In this document: positions 45,270 to 47,338 of the stretch, in pieces
Position numbering within the stretch: the stretch's first letter is position 1
Layout of the letters: each line of letters begins with the position of its first letter
IMG/VR virus record: IMGVR_UViG_3300024265_000085
Coordinates: 1-47,338 of that record
Direction: 5' to 3' (one strand)
Length of the DNA: 47,338 bases
Origin: a virus
Notes under the pieces: generated by a model
The model's input: the letters and a program-made list of their open reading frames with translations, nothing else
What the model was told of the DNA's origin: nothing
Databases searched by the model: none
Made by a program: the position numbers and the translations under genes

Positions 45270-45581
45270 CTATCCGCCGATCTGTGACAATATGTAAGAA
45301 TAGGGGGCGACAACAAGCCTTGCCATTTCTGTTACACCACCAGCAATGCCTATGGCCAAAATAGAGGCGACGCAGCCAGCTACGAGCCGAAACGGAAGCA
45401 CATCGTTTCTGTCTTGTGCTTCAACGATTGGCTTCAGCCTCCGATAACCCCGCACCGTTACAGCCATAAGCACACCCATGACCACCGTGAAGATGATGTT
45501 GGAAATCCACCCCCACATAATTGTCTGGCGGTACATTTCCGGTGTAATCGTTTTGATTGCTTCAATTAGTTCTGTGTCCAT
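45270..45581 (-). CDS. 103-aa two-span membrane protein (holin candidate)
   Basis: ATG 45581 (MDTELIEAIKTITPEMYRQT) is preceded by GAGAGGAT. Helix 1 is WISNIIFTVVMGVLMAVTV and helix 2 is LVAGCVASILAIGIAGG, with a basic loop (RGYRRLKP) between. Two spans, small size and charged ends are compatible with a holin, but no endolysin is nearby. It is the first gene after the promoter/repeat region 45601-45716. Confidence 0.6.
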   Translation of the reverse strand: MDTELIEAIKTITPEMYRQTIMWGWISNIIFTVVMGVLMAVTVRGYRRLKPIVEAQDRNDVLPFRLVAGCVASILAIGIAGGVTEMARLVVAPYSYILSQIGG

Positions 45582-45600
45582 AATCTCTATCCTCTCGAAA

Positions 45601-45680
45601 ATACTGGCGCGGGCCAGCACGGGTATACCGGCGCCGCGTCAGTGGAGTTCCGCCGAAGCGGAAAAGCTTGTTTTACCCGT
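45601..45680 (-). promoter_or_regulatory. Hairpin-rich leader of the 45.58-kb gene
   Basis: On the leftward strand, TTCCGC-TTCG-GCGGAA (45663-45648 region) is a perfect tetraloop hairpin. A second structure pairs GGCGC (45634-45630 region) with GCGCC (45610-45606 region), followed by AGTATTTT. The second contains GGTATACC, a palindrome, and ACGGGTATAC (45619-45628), which matches the repeats at the promoter. This looks like an attenuator or operator-linked leader. Confidence 0.5.
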
Positions 45681-45703
45681 ATACCCGTCATACCCGTTAC
45701 CCG
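45675..45703. repeat. Four tandem ACCCG(T) repeats over the promoter
   Basis: ACCCGT starts at 45675, 45683 and 45692, and ACCCGA at 45699, spacings of 8, 9 and 7 bases. An inverted copy ACGGGTATAC lies at 45619-45628, matching the array's GTATACCCGT (45680-45689) exactly. Candidate operator or iteron sites. Confidence 0.65.
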
Positions 45704-45716
45704 ATTTAATTGTCAA
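45687..45716 (-). promoter_or_regulatory. Leftward promoter with overlapping repeat array
   Basis: TTGACA (45716-45711), 18 bases, TATGAC (45692-45687) on the leftward strand: 6/6 and 4/6. It is overlain by four ACCCG(T) repeats (45675-45703). The layout, repeats right on the -10 region, suggests control by a protein binding the repeats. Confidence 0.65.
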
Positions 45717-45812
45717 TGCCTACACTTACAACCTATCACAGATTCCGCGAAAAGCAAATTAATTCTCAAAAGATTCCCGAAATAGCATAATAAGCACAGC
45801 TTATAGTTCGGC

Positions 45813-46004
45813 TTAGTCGATTGCTTGCCAAAGCAAGAATATCAGAGCAATGAATGTGCAGGCGATAGCCGCAATAACCCGCTCAAATGAGATTCCACAA
45901 AGTATTATGCGGCAGATGAGAGCCCCAAGAGAAGCCCAGAAAAAGCCAATAGCGGTAATTCGTGCGATAACAATTAAGCAGCGTGTCCATGTGTATTTAC
46001 TCAT
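45813..46004 (-). CDS. 63-aa two-span membrane protein
   Basis: The product MSKYTWTRCLIVIARITAIG... has two hydrophobic segments: ITAIGFFWASLGALICRIIL and VIAAIACTFIALIFLLW, with a short ISFER loop. A membrane peptide of unknown role, possibly lysis or exclusion. The ribosome site GAGAGG is present. The 96-base gap to the promoter at 45716 shows no gene. Confidence 0.6.
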   Translation of the reverse strand: MSKYTWTRCLIVIARITAIGFFWASLGALICRIILCGISFERVIAAIACTFIALIFLLWQAID

Positions 46005-46072
46005 ACAAATACCTCTCTTTCCAATTAAAACCTTGCAATTTACACCCGATCTGATATAATGAGCGGGTTCGT

Positions 46073-46285
46073 TTATAAGTTAAGAGCGGCTGTTTCGCTG
46101 GTGATAACATGCACTTCCGTATCGACCAACTCTATACTGATAATATCCGGCAAATAGCCTAAGCCTTTTAGTTCATCGATCAGTAACTCCCATGATTCAA
46201 CAGCGTACTGCTGCTGGGTGCCTTTGGTAAACGTGGCATTAGGTCTGAACTTGACACAGTATAACTGTTTGCACTCAATAGCCAT
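46073..46285 (-). CDS. 70-aa hypothetical protein
   Basis: MAIECKQLYCVKFRPNATFT begins the product; it has a mixed alpha/beta layout (SWELLIDELKGLGYLPDIIS) and ends with a strand VHVITSETAALNL. It is not recognised. It starts behind AGGGATAGGATT and after a short terminator-like hairpin (46321-46344). Confidence 0.6.
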   Translation of the reverse strand: MAIECKQLYCVKFRPNATFTKGTQQQYAVESWELLIDELKGLGYLPDIISIELVDTEVHVITSETAALNL

Positions 46286-46320
46286 AATCCTATCCCTTAA
46301 AAGAATATCAAAACATTAAC

Positions 46321-46344
46321 AAAAACCCCGTCAATCAAGAGGTT
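46321..46344 (-). terminator. Short terminator-like hairpin before the gene at 46285
   Basis: AACCTC and GGGGTT (46344-46339 and 46329-46324, one G-U) are followed by TTTTTG on the leftward strand. The sequence ACAAAAACCCCGTC...ATCAAGAGG is repeated at 46589-46614 in front of the neighbouring gene, so it is a duplicated leader element. Confidence 0.45.
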
Positions 46345-46564
46345 AGGTCTTGCAGACAGTTACGGCCTTTTTGCAGTATGGGCACTCGCAAGTGTCCGGC
46401 GCGTCGCTGATACTGCCCAGAAACCATATACGCCCACCACATTTAGGACATCGGACAGAGCATGTCGCGCTTTCAACGCAATCGTGATCGCAGGGCTCCC
46501 CAGCCTTACAGTCCTCACATGCGTATTTCAATACTGCTGATGTAGTTGTTAGCGGTTGTCTCAT
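46343..46564 (-). CDS. 73-aa double zinc-ribbon protein
   Basis: Cys pairs: CEDC (17-20), CDHDC, CSVRCPKC and CECPYC, eight or more Cys in 73 residues, consistent with two zinc sites. The sequence (MRQPLTTTSAVLKYACEDCK ... RIWFLGSISDAPDTC) resembles rubredoxin/zinc-ribbon style phage mini-proteins. The role is unknown; zinc ribbons in phages often bind RNA polymerase or DNA. Confidence 0.65.
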   Translation of the reverse strand: MRQPLTTTSAVLKYACEDCKAGEPCDHDCVESATCSVRCPKCGGRIWFLGSISDAPDTCECPYCKKAVTVCKT

Positions 46565-46590
46565 AATTAACTCCTTTACAAAAGATTAAC

Positions 46591-46618
46591 AAAAACCCCG
46601 TCCCTGATCAAGAGGGGG
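46591..46618 (-). terminator. Short terminator-like hairpin before the gene at 46564
   Basis: CCCC (46617-46614 complement) and GGGG (46599-46596 complement) can pair over a 14-base loop and are followed by TTTTTG on the leftward strand. It is a diverged copy of the element at 46321-46344. The stem is short, so termination would be weak. Confidence 0.35.
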
Positions 46619-46632
46619 CTTTAGTGAAGGCT

Positions 46633-46821
46633 TTACCATATCCCCGCAGATTTGCGCCGCAAGGTTTCGTAGCACTGGTATTCAAAAAGCGTCTGTCCTT
46701 CAATATCAGAACCGAACACGGTATACGATTCATTGATGCACTGTTTGATTTGAGTGATAGTCATTGCTTTAAGCTGCTCATAAACTACATTCATTGCTTT
46801 GCATATACGTGTTGGTGTCAT
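46633..46821 (-). CDS. 62-aa hypothetical protein
   Basis: The product MTPTRICKAMNVVYEQLKAM... is helical with a central polar segment (KQCINESYTVFGSDIEGQTL) and a basic end (YETLRRKSAGIW). The ATG follows GAAAGGGG. It could bind nucleic acid, but no family is recognised. Confidence 0.6.
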   Translation of the reverse strand: MTPTRICKAMNVVYEQLKAMTITQIKQCINESYTVFGSDIEGQTLFEYQCYETLRRKSAGIW

Positions 46822-46854
46822 AATAAAACCCCTTTCAAAAGAAAAGATTAACGG

Positions 46855-47091
46855 TTAGATAATCGTGCAGTTCGCACAAGGTAAAGCTTTATTGTCGTGG
46901 TCGTAGGTGTCGCATTCAGGGCAAAGGGTGGAAACAATGAACTTTCCTTTATCACAGCCATCCAATATCTTGAGTTCAAAGAACCTCGCACCATGCAAAA
47001 CCTGAGAATTGCCAGTGTACTGGCACTGTTCGCCTTGATGCCAAATTGTTTTAGTTGCAAAAATATGCGTGTCGTGGCGGGTGTTGGTCAT
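46855..47091 (-). CDS. 78-aa Cys-containing hypothetical protein
   Basis: ATG 47091 (MTNTRHDTHIFATKTIWHQG) follows TTGAGGTG. The C-terminus has CPECDTYDHDNKALPCANC, a CxxC/CxxC zinc site. The centre is strand-rich (FELKILDGCDKGKFIV). Small Cys/His phage protein with no known role. Confidence 0.6.
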   Translation of the reverse strand: MTNTRHDTHIFATKTIWHQGEQCQYTGNSQVLHGARFFELKILDGCDKGKFIVSTLCPECDTYDHDNKALPCANCTII

Positions 47092-47124
47092 AATATACAC
47101 CTCAATAGAAAAGGGGGTTAAGGG

Positions 47125-47338
47125 TTAAGCAAAATCAGATAAAATCCGTTTCAGTGCTGTTTCGATATGGCTATCGTTCAAACCATTATCATACAGCGTC
47201 CGAGAATCAAACTTGCTTGCGTGAAACATCGACCAGCAAAACGCTATAAACTGGTTCTTTACAAACTTGACATTCTGGCGGTGTTCGGTGATGGTTTTAA
47301 GGCTGTGCGCCGACATAACTGCATCAATGGCGTCTGAT
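47125..47338 (-). CDS. Small hypothetical protein, 3' part (gene crosses the contig junction)
   Basis: This is the C-terminal part of the junction-spanning gene whose start is at 176 on the joined genome. It contains ITEHRQNVKFVKNQFIAFCW and, after the repeat, FDSRTLYDNGLNDSHIETAL to the stop at 47125. An internal ATG at 47316 opens a shorter protein, but continuity through the repeat shows a single gene. Confidence 0.75.
   Translation of the reverse strand, partial: SDAIDAVMSAHSLKTITEHRQNVKFVKNQFIAFCWSMFHASKFDSRTLYDNGLNDSHIETALKRILSDFA
47213..47338. repeat. Terminal direct repeat, right copy
   Basis: Identical to 19-144. It shows that the two ends of the window join, giving a circle of about 47,194 bp. 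Confidence 0.95.

Noticed and set aside
19-47338. T7-like fixed terminal direct repeats of 126 bp
   Set aside because: The repeat lies within a gene continuous across the junction and its length is typical of an assembly overlap; circular permutation explains it more simply.
1-47338. CRISPR array, integrase or attachment site
   Set aside because: No regularly spaced repeats, no recombinase motifs and no tRNA-end duplication were seen.

Overview
The window is the near-complete genome of a tailed phage with a T7-like (short-tailed, podovirus-type) virion module, almost certainly a circularised metagenomic or isolate assembly. Positions 19-144 recur exactly as 47213-47338, and one small leftward gene is continuous only when the ends are joined, giving a circular or circularly permuted unit of about 47,194 bp. 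Bases 1-18 are not in the circle; they are the inverted copy of 46-63 and look like a fold-back artefact. The host cannot be named. Strong Shine-Dalgarno sites, good sigma70-type promoters and a small lipoprotein with a lipobox point to a bacterium, probably Gram-negative.

Layout. A divergent control region (about 320-545) carries a near-consensus rightward promoter and a leftward promoter. Rightward (546-26385): a chain of very small overlapping genes, a probable small terminase subunit, tail or fibre-like proteins, the large terminase (GpA-type), a beta-helix-like protein, the T7 gp8-type portal, a Bbp19-like protein, scaffold, major capsid, a probable decoration protein, a strong terminator, tail tubular A- and B-like proteins, a GNAT-like protein in the T7 gp13 position, and three internal virion proteins ending with a 1447-aa protein. 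A convergent leftward module (28592-26425) has its own consensus promoter and encodes a LamG-like protein plus a duplicated protein pair. The rest (47338-28653, and 320-1) is leftward: about 45 mostly small accessory genes, many with zinc-ribbon cysteines. These include three HNH proteins, two YopX-like proteins, an ASCH/PUA-like protein, an MT-A70 adenine methyltransferase, a radical SAM protein, a pol-beta-type nucleotidyltransferase, an OB-fold-like protein and a possible initiator/loader pair.

I see no DNA polymerase, primase, helicase, RNA polymerase, integrase, repressor or endolysin, so replication and transcription probably rely on the host. The two most notable features are: (1) a repeated regulatory architecture in the leftward half, where intrinsic terminators sit 10-40 nt in front of start codons, several directly behind good promoters and with an alternative base-pairing that would disrupt the terminator (clearest at 33.65-33.78, 34.23-34.31 and 36.0-36.1 kb); and (2) a tail tubular B-like protein whose C-terminal part is encoded separately, behind two inserted genes, one lectin-like. 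All calls are from reading the sequence; no database or folding program was run.
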